NCBI RefSeq assembly: GCF_001908375.1
Contig: NZ_CP017241.1
Span: forward strand, 2,235,001 to 2,299,000
Direction: 5' to 3'
DNA length: 64,000 nucleotides
Origin: Rhizobium etli 8C-3
Lineage (GTDB): Bacteria > Pseudomonadota > Alphaproteobacteria > Rhizobiales > Rhizobiaceae
Part shown: positions 8,660 to 18,138 of the stretch, piece after piece
How positions within the stretch are numbered: the first letter of the stretch is position 1
Layout: the number at the start of each line of letters is the position of its first letter
Made by a program: the position numbers and the translations under genes
The notes under the pieces: model-generated
Seen by the model: the letters and a program-made list of their open reading frames with translations, nothing else
Told to the model about the DNA's origin: nothing
The model's database searches: none

Positions 8660-9054
8660 CTTCAGAAGTCGGAGTTTGTCATCTCCTCCCTGAGTTTCAC
8701 GATATTGCCGTCGGACGCCCGGAATCGGACGCCAGTCGCCGCCGCGCTGAATGTTGCCTGCTCAATCACTGTCGTCGACTAATCTCCCGCCTCAGCTCGG
8801 GATGGAGACTGGCGGCGCGTCTAGGTCCTCAGATATTCAATCCGGAATATCCTCTGAGAAGCCAATGGTGGCTTTAAATACCCTTTAGCTGGGCGGGACT
8901 CGCCGCTGGCAGAAAAATCGGGTCGGAGGTGAACACCACGCCTTCAGTGGCCGTGTGAGTTCGGGCGGCGCCTGCCTCATTTTCTCGACGCCCCCATGCC
9001 ATGTTCGACATTGGCATCATGAAACCTTTTGATTTTTAAGCCGTTGTCGTGCTT
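8660..9054. other. Gene-free stretch upstream of ABC exporter
   Basis: About 395 bases with no recognisable gene. A minus-strand GTG frame of about 36 codons near 8670-8775 could be a small protein but has no family resemblance. The region before 9055 must hold the exporter promoter. Confidence 0.4.
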
Positions 9055-11061
9055 ATGACCGACGCAAAATCTCATCCGAACTCGGTCGACGGCACCAAGC
9101 CGAACGGTGCCGAGACGTCGCGCCAGGATAAGGCATCGACTGTCGAGGTCGCGCCGCCCCCGAATGTCATCGAACCCGATACAGACTTGACGCCTGAGGA
9201 TGCCGAGCAGGCGCGCAAGAGGTATTTGCTAAGGCGTTTCTGGATCAGCGCGCGCGGTTACTGGGGCCGCAGCGGCGACAGACTCGCTTGGCCGTGCTCA
9301 ATCGCGCTGTTGACCCTGATCGGCATCAATGTCGGCTTCCAGTATGGAATCAATGTCTGGAATCGCGCAATCTTTGACGCCATAGAGCAACACGATGCCC
9401 GCACAGTCTATTTTCTGAGCGCCGTATTCCTGCCACTGGTGCTCGGGACCATAGCCCTTGTCGTTGCACAGGTCTCCCTTCGGATGACGATTCAGCGCCG
9501 CTGGCGTTGCTGGCTCACGACCGCAGTCATCGCGCGCTGGCTCGCAAACGGCCGCTATTATCAGTTGAATCTCATCGGCGGCGACCACAAGAATCCCGAA
9601 GCGCGGATCGCCGAAGATTTGCGGATTGCCACTGAATCCCCCGTCGATTTCATCGCGGGTGTCATTTCCGCATTTCTGTCGGCCTCGACCTTCATCGTGG
9701 TGCTTTGGACGATCGGCGGGTCCCTCACTCTGACAATCGCGGGTTCGACTTTCAGTGTTCCTGGCTTCCTTGTCATCACCGCGGTTCTCTACGCCGCCAT
9801 CACGTCGAGCTCGATGGCGGTCATCGGCCGCCATTTCGTCCAGGTCTCTGAGGTCAAAAATCAGGCGGAAGCCGAATTCCGCTATACACTGACGCATGTG
9901 CGGGAAAACGGCGAGAGTATTGCATTGCTCGGCGGTGAAGAGGAGGAACGCAACGACGTCGAGAAGACGTTCGCCAAGGTGCTCAGGCAATGGGCGCTTC
10001 TTGCTCGTCAACACATGCGCACGGCGCTTGTGTCGCAGGGCTCGAGCCTGTTTGCCCCAGTCGTGCCGGTTTTGCTTTGTGCTCCGAAGTTTCTCGAAGG
10101 CAGCATGACCCTCGGACAGGTGATGCAGGCTGCCTCTGCCTTTGCCATCGTTCAAAGCGCGTTCGGATGGCTGGTCGACAACTATCCTCGACTCGCCGAT
10201 TGGAATGCCTGTGCGCGCCGCATCGCTTCGCTGATGATGTCGCTAGACGGGCTCGAGCGCGCAGAACAGAGCAATGCCCTGGGACGCATCAGGCAAGGTG
10301 AGACGGAAGGCGATACGATGCTCAGCCTAAACGATCTTTCCGTGTCGCTTGACGATGGCACCGCCGTTGTCAAGGAAACCCAGGTCGTTATCGAACCAGG
10401 CGAGCGAGTGCTCGTAGCCGGAGAATCCGGTTCAGGCAAGAGCACGCTCGTACGTGCCATCGCAGGTCTTTGGCCGTGGGGTGAGGGAAGCGTCAACTTC
10501 CACGCCGACAGACGACTATTCATGTTGCCGCAGCGGCCTTATATTCCTTCCGGCACGCTTCGCCGTGCAGTCGCCTATCCTCGCGCCGCAGATAGCTGGA
10601 CGCCGGATAAGATCAAGGCAGCGCTCGACAAGGTGGGGCTCGATTACCTGAACGACAAGATCGAGGACGACGCGCCATGGGACCAGACTTTGTCGGGCGG
10701 CGAAAAGCAGCGACTCGCGTTTGCGCGTCTCCTGCTACACACTCCCGATATCATCGTCCTGGATGAGGCAACCTCAGCACTCGATGAGAAGAGCCAGGAC
10801 AAGATGATGGAGATGTTGATCCATGAGTTGCCGAAGGTAACCATCATAAGCGTAGCGCATCGGGCTGAGCTGGAGGCCTTCCATAGCCGCAAGATCACAT
10901 TGGAGCGGCGCGAGGGCGGTGCAAAGCTTGTCAGTGATATCGATCTTGTCCAGCGCAAGAGAAAGCGGAATTTGCTTCTGCGCCTTTTGGAGGACCGGCG
11001 CTTTCCAGCAAGCGGGCGCACTGCCTCGACTGACGCGGCGCTGTCCCAGAAAAAAAACTGA
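9055..11061 (+). CDS. SbmA/BacA-like ABC transporter with fused ATPase (BclA/YddA type)
   Basis: A 668-residue inner-membrane half-transporter. After a hydrophilic N-terminus (about 60 residues), an SbmA/BacA-type membrane domain spans roughly 75-390, containing NPEARIAEDLR and the family's REN and GGE.EE segments. The ABC ATPase follows, with Walker A GESGSGKS near 456-463, signature LSGGEKQR and Walker B IIVLDEATSALD. The family moves peptides, vitamin B12-like compounds or long-chain fatty acids. Bradyrhizobium BclA, with the same fused layout, imports host antimicrobial peptides. The ATG at 9055 was preferred over an in-frame GTG at 9049; neither has a strong ribosome site. It stands alone. 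Confidence 0.9.
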   Translation: MTDAKSHPNSVDGTKPNGAETSRQDKASTVEVAPPPNVIEPDTDLTPEDAEQARKRYLLRRFWISARGYWGRSGDRLAWPCSIALLTLIGINVGFQYGINVWNRAIFDAIEQHDARTVYFLSAVFLPLVLGTIALVVAQVSLRMTIQRRWRCWLTTAVIARWLANGRYYQLNLIGGDHKNPEARIAEDLRIATESPVDFIAGVISAFLSASTFIVVLWTIGGSLTLTIAGSTFSVPGFLVITAVLYAAITSSSMAVIGRHFVQVSEVKNQAEAEFRYTLTHVRENGESIALLGGEEEERNDVEKTFAKVLRQWALLARQHMRTALVSQGSSLFAPVVPVLLCAPKFLEGSMTLGQVMQAASAFAIVQSAFGWLVDNYPRLADWNACARRIASLMMSLDGLERAEQSNALGRIRQGETEGDTMLSLNDLSVSLDDGTAVVKETQVVIEPGERVLVAGESGSGKSTLVRAIAGLWPWGEGSVNFHADRRLFMLPQRPYIPSGTLRRAVAYPRAADSWTPDKIKAALDKVGLDYLNDKIEDDAPWDQTLSGGEKQRLAFARLLLHTPDIIVLDEATSALDEKSQDKMMEMLIHELPKVTIISVAHRAELEAFHSRKITLERREGGAKLVSDIDLVQRKRKRNLLLRLLEDRRFPASGRTASTDAALSQKKN

Positions 11062-11150
11062 AGTCCGCCTGGCCGGGGTTCCCGGAAGGACCTGGAGCAT
11101 CAAACCCGGCAGGAGCAAAGAGCTCCTGACAACCTGACGCTCGAGCTTCA

Positions 11151-12323
11151 TTAAACTTTCAAGAACTGCGAACCGTTGTCGAAGCTTAGTCCCGGGAAAA
11201 TCTTTCCCGTCAGATCGCGCGCCGTCACGTCGAACTGCCGGTAGAGCATCGCGGCGGCAATCTCGCGCACGTCGGCCGTCGGCATCAGGTCCCGGTCGTC
11301 GAGCAGTTGGCCGTCTCCAATGCCGGGCCATTGACCGAGAATACGTCCGCCATTGATCGCCCCGCCCGCCAGCACCGCGCAGCCGCCGGTGCCGTGGTCG
11401 GTGCCGCCGGAGCCGTTCTGACGCACGGTGCGGCCGAATTCCGTCATCGCCAGCACCACGGTCTTCGACCAGACTTCCGGACCGACCACAGCCTTCAGTG
11501 TATTGATCGCCCGAGCCAGATCCTGCACTGGCCGATTAAACTGTCCATTCTGCGCCACATGCGTATCCCAGCCGGTAATCGAGAAGCTCGCGATGCGATA
11601 GTCGCCCTTCAGCATATTGGCGGCGAGCATCGCAACGTCGGCGATCTTGCCGCCGCGCTTGCCCTCCGGCTCGGTGATCATCGCCGCATTGTTTGCGCGC
11701 GTCGCCTCTTCCATCGCCTCGGCAAAGGCCGGATCGCCGGCATAAAGCCGCATCAGAAACTGCATCTCGTCCTTCGCCGTTCCAAGATCGGAATCCGGGG
11801 CCCAGACGTCGACATTGTTCGGACCTGAAAGGATCAGCTCCGTCGAGGTATTCACGTCGATCGCCTTGCGGACATCCGAACGCGGGATCACCGAAAGCGC
11901 CCGGTTCAGCCAGCCGGTCTTCTGCTCGGCCGCATGTTCGCCGCCCGTCTCCAGCATGTCCTGGCCGTCGAAATGGCTGCGCTGGTCGCGATAGGGCGTC
12001 GAAACCGCATGCACGAAGGCAAGCTCCCTGCTCTTCCAGAGCGGCATCAGATCGGCCGCCGCCGGATTGAGCCCGAAATGCCCGTCGAGGTCGAGGAGCC
12101 CCCTATCCGGCGTCAGCGCCAACTTCGGCCTTAGCGCCGCAAAGCCTGCCTCGCCGTAAGGCTGCACCAGGTCGAGGCCGTCCATCGCCCCGCGCAGCAC
12201 GATGGTCACGAAGCGGTTGTCTCCGGGTGTGGCGGCGAAGGTGACCGGCGTGAAGATCGGAGCGGCGGCAAGGCAACAGGCCGAAGCGAGAAAGGCGCGG
12301 CGGGAAAGCGTAGTCTCGATCAT
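11151..12323 (-). CDS. DUF1501 domain exported protein
   Basis: A 390-residue protein with a twin-arginine signal (LSRRAFLASACCLAAAPIF) followed by the DUF1501 pattern: VLRGAMDGLDLVQPYG, FDGQDMLETGG, STELILSGPNNVDVWAP, VLAMTEFGRTVRQNGSGGTD and HGTGGCAVLAGG. The fold is related to alkaline phosphatase/sulfatase, but the activity is unknown. It starts 9 bases after the DUF1800 gene stop and is surely co-transcribed with it. Folded export by Tat suggests a cofactor or metal. Confidence 0.93.
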   Translation of the reverse strand: MIETTLSRRAFLASACCLAAAPIFTPVTFAATPGDNRFVTIVLRGAMDGLDLVQPYGEAGFAALRPKLALTPDRGLLDLDGHFGLNPAAADLMPLWKSRELAFVHAVSTPYRDQRSHFDGQDMLETGGEHAAEQKTGWLNRALSVIPRSDVRKAIDVNTSTELILSGPNNVDVWAPDSDLGTAKDEMQFLMRLYAGDPAFAEAMEEATRANNAAMITEPEGKRGGKIADVAMLAANMLKGDYRIASFSITGWDTHVAQNGQFNRPVQDLARAINTLKAVVGPEVWSKTVVLAMTEFGRTVRQNGSGGTDHGTGGCAVLAGGAINGGRILGQWPGIGDGQLLDDRDLMPTADVREIAAAMLYRQFDVTARDLTGKIFPGLSFDNGSQFLKV

Positions 12324-12332
12324 GTCCAGCTC

Positions 12333-13856
12333 CTATCGACGGTTGAATTCGGGGGAGGCAAGAACCAGCGTCAGGCCGCTGATCTTGGTCGGCGCCTGCG
12401 AAACCACGCGGATCGTCTCGTCGCGCGCCGCATCGGCAAGCGTCGATCTTAAAAATTCGCGCGGATCCTCGTCCTTGCCGAACTGGGCGGAAGCTCGCCG
12501 CGCCCAGGCAAGCCGCTCGGCAAGCTGGCTTGCCGTTATCCAGGCGGAGAAGTTTTCCTCGAAGCCTGCGGGGCTTGGCGGAAGCCAGGTCGGCTGGCCC
12601 ATGCGGCGAAGCGCATCCTGCCCCAGGGCGCGTGCCGTCTGGAAGGACTTGCGCCGCTTGGACCTGGCTTCGTTGGCAGGATCGGGCGCAATCGCGCCCG
12701 CATCGCCGCCCAGGGCATCGTCTTGTCCCGCCATGTCCTTCGGGCGCGCCATCACATCGTCGTCTTCTTCCTGAGCCGCCTTCATGAAGTCGCCCGAAAT
12801 ACCGTTGCCGCTGCCAGCGTTCAGCGCCCTCAGGCCCGTCACTATATAGTCGAAAGGCTGGCGCGCCTTCGCGCCCTCGTCGCGCCAGGCTGCGGGATGA
12901 TCGAACATAGCGCCATAAACGGCCGTCAGGTCGCCATCCGTCCTTTTCCAAACATCCGCCATCGCCGTCACCATCTCCTCAGGTGGCTGGTCGGAGACGA
13001 AGTGAGCGGCAAGCTTGTGACTGATATGCTGAGCCGTCTTCTGATGGACAGCCAGATCGTCGAGCAGCGCCAGATAGTTCTTCCGCGACCTTATCGCGCC
13101 GCCATAGCTGACACCGAGAACCGTGTGTCTGCCGGGCTCCGAGATGCCGGGACGGAAAGTCACGTCCATTTCCTCGCGATCGATCGTCAGTCCGGTCAAT
13201 ACCATTGCCGCAGCGCGCACGTCGGCTTGCGTATAGCCGCTGCCTGCACCCAGCGTATGCAGTTCCAGCAGTTCGCGGCCGAGGTTCTCGTTGAGCCCCT
13301 TGTTCTGCTTCATGCCGCGGGCCGATTCCGGCCCCTGCGATTGCACCTGATCGAGATAGATGAGCATCGCCGGATGCTCCGTCGCGGCCCGCAGCAGGTC
13401 ACGGAACGAGCCGCCGATATTGGGCCGGATCGCCTCCGCCTCGTAAAGCGGAACGATCATCCACATCGGCAGGCTTTTGGCGGCGCTCGTCGAGAAATGA
13501 TTGGTCCAGAAGGTCGCAAGCCGCTCGTAAAATCCGTTCGGCGAAAGCACGGCCTGCATCAGCCGCGCGCTTGCATCGCGTTGGAACCGCTGCTGCACCT
13601 GCTTCTGGATTGCCTTGCGGCTTTTGCGGCGCAATTGATCATCACTGCCGCTCTGGCGCATCTCCCGGAGCCGCTCCTGCAGATCGACAATTTGCCGATG
13701 GCGTCCATCGATGCCGCCGACCGGAAAAGACGGCGCTCGCCGGCTGGCGTCCTTCACCTGGCCAAGCAGCTGATCGCGGTTCTGCGGCAGCGCCTCGCCC
13801 GGTCGGAATCCATAGCCGAACCGGATTGCCGCCATCGTCTGGAAAGAGAGGCTCAT
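12333..13856 (-). CDS. DUF1800 domain protein
   Basis: A 507-residue DUF1800 protein, first gene of the common DUF1800-DUF1501 pair. Typical motifs are AAIRFGYGFRPGE at the start, LATFWTNHFS, ENLGRELLELHTLG, GYTQADVRAAAMVLTGLTID, HFVSDQPPEEMV and WLPPSPAGFEEN. The NENLGRELLELH block is the most conserved part of the family. No biochemical role is established; the pair is often annotated as an exported two-protein system. An insertion rich in Asp/Glu (around residues 355-400) is unusual in composition. The GGTGACC upstream could serve as ribosome site. Confidence 0.92.
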   Translation of the reverse strand: MSLSFQTMAAIRFGYGFRPGEALPQNRDQLLGQVKDASRRAPSFPVGGIDGRHRQIVDLQERLREMRQSGSDDQLRRKSRKAIQKQVQQRFQRDASARLMQAVLSPNGFYERLATFWTNHFSTSAAKSLPMWMIVPLYEAEAIRPNIGGSFRDLLRAATEHPAMLIYLDQVQSQGPESARGMKQNKGLNENLGRELLELHTLGAGSGYTQADVRAAAMVLTGLTIDREEMDVTFRPGISEPGRHTVLGVSYGGAIRSRKNYLALLDDLAVHQKTAQHISHKLAAHFVSDQPPEEMVTAMADVWKRTDGDLTAVYGAMFDHPAAWRDEGAKARQPFDYIVTGLRALNAGSGNGISGDFMKAAQEEDDDVMARPKDMAGQDDALGGDAGAIAPDPANEARSKRRKSFQTARALGQDALRRMGQPTWLPPSPAGFEENFSAWITASQLAERLAWARRASAQFGKDEDPREFLRSTLADAARDETIRVVSQAPTKISGLTLVLASPEFNRR

Positions 13857-13965
13857 GGGCGGTCACCTCCTCATCACTGGATGGTGACAGCCTCCCAGCC
13901 AAATGCGTCCGCAATTCGGTGATTTTTAGACATGGACGAATTGTAATCCATTGGAAAGGTTGCGT

Positions 13966-14319
13966 TCATGCGCGAAAGATGAAGGAGGCGCCGATGGCGA
14001 TCAGGGCAAATCCGATGGCATGGTTCCAGGTCAGGTTCTCGCCGAGCCAGAAAACCGAAAATCCGGAGAAGACCATCAGAGTGATCACCTCCTGCATCGT
14101 CTTCAACTGCGCCGTCGTATAGACCGCCGAGCCGATACGATTTGCTGGCACGGCGAGGCAGTATTCGAAAAAGGCAATCGCCCAACTCACGACGATGGCA
14201 AGGGCGATCGCACTGCCCTTGTGTTTCAGGTGCCCGTACCAGGCAAAAGTCATGAAGATATTGGAGGCGAAAAGCATGACGACCGGCCAGATGGCGGCGG
14301 GGCTGAGCGAAAAATACAT
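13966..14319 (-). CDS. DUF486 / DMT-superfamily small membrane protein
   Basis: A 117-residue inner-membrane protein with four hydrophobic segments. The DUF486 signature is visible in FASNIFMTFAWYGHLKH, AIAFFEYCLAVPANRIG and LKTMQEVITLMVFSGFSVFW. DUF486 proteins belong to the drug/metabolite transporter superfamily and look like half-size EmrE-type units, but no substrate is known. The start at MYFSLS (14319) was chosen because the upstream extension is not conserved-looking. It is monocistronic, between DUF1800 and YCII genes. Confidence 0.88.
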   Translation of the reverse strand: MYFSLSPAAIWPVVMLFASNIFMTFAWYGHLKHKGSAIALAIVVSWAIAFFEYCLAVPANRIGSAVYTTAQLKTMQEVITLMVFSGFSVFWLGENLTWNHAIGFALIAIGASFIFRA

Positions 14320-14460
14320 GGGCGAATCCGATGGGAGAGAACTGCCGGCAGCTTGTATATCCAATTAGCCGGGGCTCAAGGGGTTATGGCGACGTGCCGC
14401 AGCCCTTCCCCACCGAAATGTTGGTATGGTGGCCCAAGGCCACCCGCCGACATCGCGCGC

Positions 14461-14844
14461 CTAACCTTCGTCCCGAAACGCCAGTGGCGCGCCAGGAAGA
14501 TAAAGCGAGATCGGCCGGATTTCATAGACTGCGGTGGGATTGGCGCGTCGCAGGTCGCGCGCTGCTGCCACGGCTTCCTCAAGACTTGGATAATCCACGA
14601 CATAGAAGCCGAGCAATTGCTCCTTGGTTTCAGCAAAGGGGCCGTCCGTGACCAAGCCGGCTCCCGTCCCCCGCAAGGTCACCGCGCGCCCCGTCGGGCC
14701 AAGTCGCGCGGCCGGTCCCAAATGCTTTTCCTCGACCAGGCGATCGTTGACCTGGAGCAGCTCGCTCATCAGAGCCTCGTCCTCCTCTTTGGTCCAGGAT
14801 TCGACCACTTTCTCGTCGTGATATGCCAGGATGGCGTAAAGCAT
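14461..14844 (-). CDS. YCII-related domain protein
   Basis: A 127-residue protein beginning MLYAILAYHDEKVVESWTKE, with the later block TDGPFAETKEQLLGFYVVDY that defines the DGPF/YCII family of small alpha/beta-barrel proteins. In many genomes these are co-encoded with ECF sigma factors, but none is visible here. The enzyme activity is unknown; a conserved His-Asp pair (AYHDE) is present. A GGAGGAGGGA-like ribosome site lies just upstream of the ATG at 14844. Confidence 0.88.
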   Translation of the reverse strand: MLYAILAYHDEKVVESWTKEEDEALMSELLQVNDRLVEEKHLGPAARLGPTGRAVTLRGTGAGLVTDGPFAETKEQLLGFYVVDYPSLEEAVAAARDLRRANPTAVYEIRPISLYLPGAPLAFRDEG

Positions 14845-15214
14845 GAAATGTCCCTCCTCCTGCGTCCATCATTTTCCACTCGAACGTCATCGCACACGGC
14901 TCTCTCGGTCCAGGCGCCTCTCAGTCGACGCGGATCCACTCTCCGGAAATCAAGTGCGCGCGGTTCAGGTTTGATACCTGCGAGCACTGCGGTTTGAGGC
15001 GCATACACCCGTCCCATCGCAAGACACCATAATGCGCCAAAAGGTTGCGATAGAACCGGTTCAAATCGCCCGTGAGCCATTGATATGGTCTGCTCGAAGG
15101 GGAAGGCAACGCCCAGATTGTCGACCGTTGCTGCGGCTGGCGGAATTTTCTCCGCTGCAAGCGTTGGAACGGCGCGAAGGAAACGATCCGCGCCTTCATG
15201 TAAGAGGCAAGGCC
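14845..15214. other. Gene-free stretch
   Basis: About 370 bases between the YCII gene and the decayed sensor. The open frames here are short and have no family resemblance. It may be degenerated sequence belonging to the neighbouring pseudogene. Confidence 0.4.
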
Positions 15215-15744
15215 TAAGCCAGGATCGCAATGCGGGCGATGATCGCCGTCACCACGAGCCCCGAAACCGCAAGCAGCATCGTGTCGGCTTAGTGCTTCGC
15301 CCGGCGCGCCATATTGACCAGCGCGAAACCCAGCAGCGACGCCCAGGCAAGGTCATGCAGCAGCAGTTCGGCCCAAAAGGCTCTGCGCAACGATGACCGC
15401 GTAGAGGTCCGAGCATAGATGCTCGCGGAGAAGGCGAGGCGCAGCGCGGCAAGAAGATCGGCTAAAGTGGCACAGGAGCGCGCTGCCATAGAAAGACGGA
15501 AATAGCGCATCGGCGATAAGCGATGCCACGGCGCCGGAGCCTCGACGGGGGTCATGGGCAAAAAACGAAGAAGCAGGAACGATTTAGCCCGATCACCCCA
15601 ATGCCTGTATTCGCGCGGGTCCGAACCGGCGACGACCAGGAAGGTGCAGCCGAAAGTGAGCATGATGACGGGCAGCAGAAAGGCGAAATTGTCGGTAAAA
15701 GCCGTGCGGCGGGACGCAATACCTGACCTCCGCGCGACAAACAT
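15215..15744 (-). pseudogene. Decayed membrane sensor part of a diguanylate-cyclase-like gene
   Basis: The minus-strand frame from 15744 contains NFAFLLPVIMLTFGCTFLVV, later ELLLHDLAWASLLGFALVNM with a TAA after RRAKH, and then LLAVSGLVVTAIIARIAILA to about 15215. A second frame in between reads SLIADALFPSFYGSALL. These blocks match the order of N-terminal multi-membrane sensors common in rhizobial GGDEF proteins (LPV..L.FG..FLVV; ADALF..; LLHD...LLGFALV). The GGDEF domain is absent and at least two frameshifts are needed, so this is a remnant. Confidence 0.5.
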
Positions 15745-15821
15745 TAGCGTCGCGTGGTTAAGAAAGGCCTATGGCAGGACGATGAGGAAGCCGTCTGAGA
15801 TCGCGCAAGGTCCCTCGCCGT

Positions 15822-17072
15822 TCAGCTGCGCAAAACGCCCTGCGGCGTTTCGGCCTCCTGCGTGCCGAAACGGACGTCCTTCTTCTCGTAGCCGAAGCCG
15901 GAAAGAAGCGCGACGGCTACCGCCACCGCACTGGCGACGATGAGCAGCGCCGTCGCATAGTCGCCGTTCCAGCGCACCGCGAGCCCCGCCTGCATCGTGG
16001 CGTTGCCGGAGGCAAAGAGGTTGCCGAGCTGGTAGGCAAAGCCCGGGAAGGTGCCGCGCACCTCGTCGGGCGACAGCTCGTTGAGATGCGCCGGCACGAT
16101 GCCCCAGGCGCCCTGCACGAAGAACTGCATCACGAAGGCACCGACGGCGAGCAACACCGGCCCCGGCGCATGGACCCAGATCGGCGCGACGGGCACGGCG
16201 AGCAGCGCGGCGATGACGATCGCCCGCTTCCGTCCGATCCGCTGGGATAGCTGGCCGAAGTACAGCCCACCGCAGATCGCGCCGATATTGTAGACGATGG
16301 CGATCGCGCCGGTCGTGTAGCTGTCGTAGTTGCGCTGCGTTTCCAAGAAGGTCGGATAGATGTCCTGCGTGCCGTGGCTCAAAAGGTTGAATGCCGTCAT
16401 CAGCAGCACCGACCAGACGAACAGCGGAATGTTTTGCCTAAGGATGGTGAGGAACGGCCGCCGCCCCTCCGCTTGCCGCTTCAGGAACACCGGGCTTTCG
16501 GCGACATTGCGGCGGATATAGAGCACCAGGAGCGCCGGCAGGGCGCCGACGAAGAACATGCCGCGCCAGCCGATCACCGGAAAGAGCAGGAAGAAGACGA
16601 TCGAGGCGACGAGATAGCCGGAGGGATAGCCGGCCTGCAGGATGCCGGAGACGATGCCGCGGCTTTCTTCCGGCACGCTCTCCATGACCAGCGAGGCGCC
16701 GACGCCCCATTCCCCGCCCATGGCGATGCCGTAGAACGCGCGCAGCACGAGGAACATGGCCAGGCCCGTCGAGAATCCGGTCAGAAATTCGAACAGCGAA
16801 TACAGCAGCACGTCGGCCATAAGCGCCACGCGGCGCCCGAACCTGTCGGCCGCAAGCCCGAAAACAAGCGCTCCCACCGCCCGCATCGCAAGCGTCAGGA
16901 AGATCGCCACCGAAACAGCCGGGACGTCGGTGTGGAACTCATCGGCAATATGCTTGAGAACGAAAACGAGAATGAAGAAATCGAAGGCATCGAGCGTCCA
17001 CCCGAGATAGCTGGCAATGACGGTGTTGCGCTGCTGGTGGCTGAGCGCGCGCAGGCTTTCGAATGCGGACAT
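15822..17072 (-). CDS. MFS transporter, SHS/carboxylate-sialate type
   Basis: A 416-residue 12-segment major facilitator. Motifs are YLGWTLDAFDFFILVFVLKH (helix 1 with the DAFDFF acidic signature of the sugar acid/lactate:H+ symporter group), GLAADRFGRRVALMADVLLY (loop 2-3), and GGEWGVGASLVMESVPEESR. The C-terminal half contains LFVWSVLLMTAFNLLSHGTQ and SQRIGRKRAI. The probable substrates are monocarboxylates or sialic acid, by family only. Two adjacent ATGs (17075, 17072) follow GGAGGAAGC; the second gives the better spacing. It is monocistronic. Confidence 0.9.
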   Translation of the reverse strand: MSAFESLRALSHQQRNTVIASYLGWTLDAFDFFILVFVLKHIADEFHTDVPAVSVAIFLTLAMRAVGALVFGLAADRFGRRVALMADVLLYSLFEFLTGFSTGLAMFLVLRAFYGIAMGGEWGVGASLVMESVPEESRGIVSGILQAGYPSGYLVASIVFFLLFPVIGWRGMFFVGALPALLVLYIRRNVAESPVFLKRQAEGRRPFLTILRQNIPLFVWSVLLMTAFNLLSHGTQDIYPTFLETQRNYDSYTTGAIAIVYNIGAICGGLYFGQLSQRIGRKRAIVIAALLAVPVAPIWVHAPGPVLLAVGAFVMQFFVQGAWGIVPAHLNELSPDEVRGTFPGFAYQLGNLFASGNATMQAGLAVRWNGDYATALLIVASAVAVAVALLSGFGYEKKDVRFGTQEAETPQGVLRS

Positions 17073-17257
17073 CATGCTTCCTCCGTCCGAAAGCGGCGGC
17101 GAGGCGGGCAATGTCCGGATGCCGTCGAAGAGAGGTTGGCCCGAAACGGGGTTGCCGGACGGCAACGCCGGACAACGGCAGCACTCCTGCCCATGTTCCG
17201 CGGCTGCGACAGTTTGACCGCCACAAAGCACCGGTCTGGCCGGAGCGCCTGCTCGCC

Positions 17258-17917
17258 TCAGCTCAGGTTCCGGCGCCGCTCAAGCTCTGCCGCGGACGGG
17301 TTTTCGAATGCGAATGAGCCGGTGACGACGTCGCCGTCCCGGACATATTTGTTGATCGTGACACCGGTTCCGGAAACCTTCGAGCCGAGAAGTTTCAGCT
17401 TGCCTGGATAAGCGCCGTCGCCGAACAGTTTCTTGCCCTTCCCGAGCACGACCGGGAAGACGAAGACATTGATTTCATCGACCAGGTCGTTGCTGAACAG
17501 GGTCTGGAGAAAGTCGGTCGAGCCCTGAGTAAGCAGATCCGGCCCCTTTTCGCTTTTCAGCGTCCTGAGTGCGCCGACCACGTCCGCCCCGAGCACCTGG
17601 CTGTTCTGCCAGCTGAGCTTGAAGTTGCGATTGCGGGTGGCGACATATTTGGTGACGCGGTCGAAAAGCGGGCCGATCGGGTCGTCGGCAGCGACATAGG
17701 GCCAATGCGCGGCGAAAATGTCGTAGGTCTTGCGGCCGAGAAGGAGGTCGAACGCCCCGGCAAACATCTCGCCCACGGCATCCCCCATCGCCTCATCGAA
17801 ATAAGGGGCAACCCAGCCGCCGTACTTGAAGCCACCGACTGGGTCTTCGTCCGGGCCGCCCGGGGCCTGCATGACGCCGTCGAGACTGACAAATGCACCA
17901 ATGATGATCTTTCTCAT
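17258..17917 (-). CDS. Dihydrofolate reductase-fold protein (RibD C-terminal domain-like)
   Basis: A 219-residue protein of the DHFR-like RibD_C family: [20 protein letters not shown] is the standard start. It is followed by [23 protein letters not shown] and [20 protein letters not shown]. This family of small NADPH-binding reductases is distinct from FolA, and substrates are unknown for most members. The start at 17917 has GGAGAGC upstream. Gene neighbours give no pathway. Confidence 0.9.
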   Translation of the reverse strand: MRKIIIGAFVSLDGVMQAPGGPDEDPVGGFKYGGWVAPYFDEAMGDAVGEMFAGAFDLLLGRKTYDIFAAHWPYVAADDPIGPLFDRVTKYVATRNRNFKLSWQNSQVLGADVVGALRTLKSEKGPDLLTQGSTDFLQTLFSNDLVDEINVFVFPVVLGKGKKLFGDGAYPGKLKLLGSKVSGTGVTINKYVRDGDVVTGSFAFENPSAAELERRRNLS

Positions 17918-18138
17918 GTCTGCTCTCCTTCGTGGTTCCCTTGGCCCGTTGTAATGGCCCGTCGCTGCCCCGTTGCATGTCAAGGACGTGGGGCAGCCGT
18001 CGGCGCCGACAACGGCGCGAAAAAACCAGGATGAAAGACATTGATCGATACTATTCACGAAATCCGAACGATTCATTCGTTTCCCTTTTGTACTCTTTGC
18101 CTCTTCCCTTTAGCGCTGACTCTCTCCATATTCCGCCC

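Noticed and set aside
9298..10155. Long minus-strand open frame of 285 codons inside the ABC exporter
   Set aside because: Its composition (His/Asp/Arg-rich, no hydrophobic core) is that of an antisense shadow of a GC-rich gene. The plus-strand gene has complete ABC motifs.
14921..15199. 92-codon minus-strand open frame with a transposase-like flavour (Arg/Tyr-rich)
   Set aside because: No recognisable motif and no ribosome site; could be noise or decayed sequence, so reported only as gene-free.
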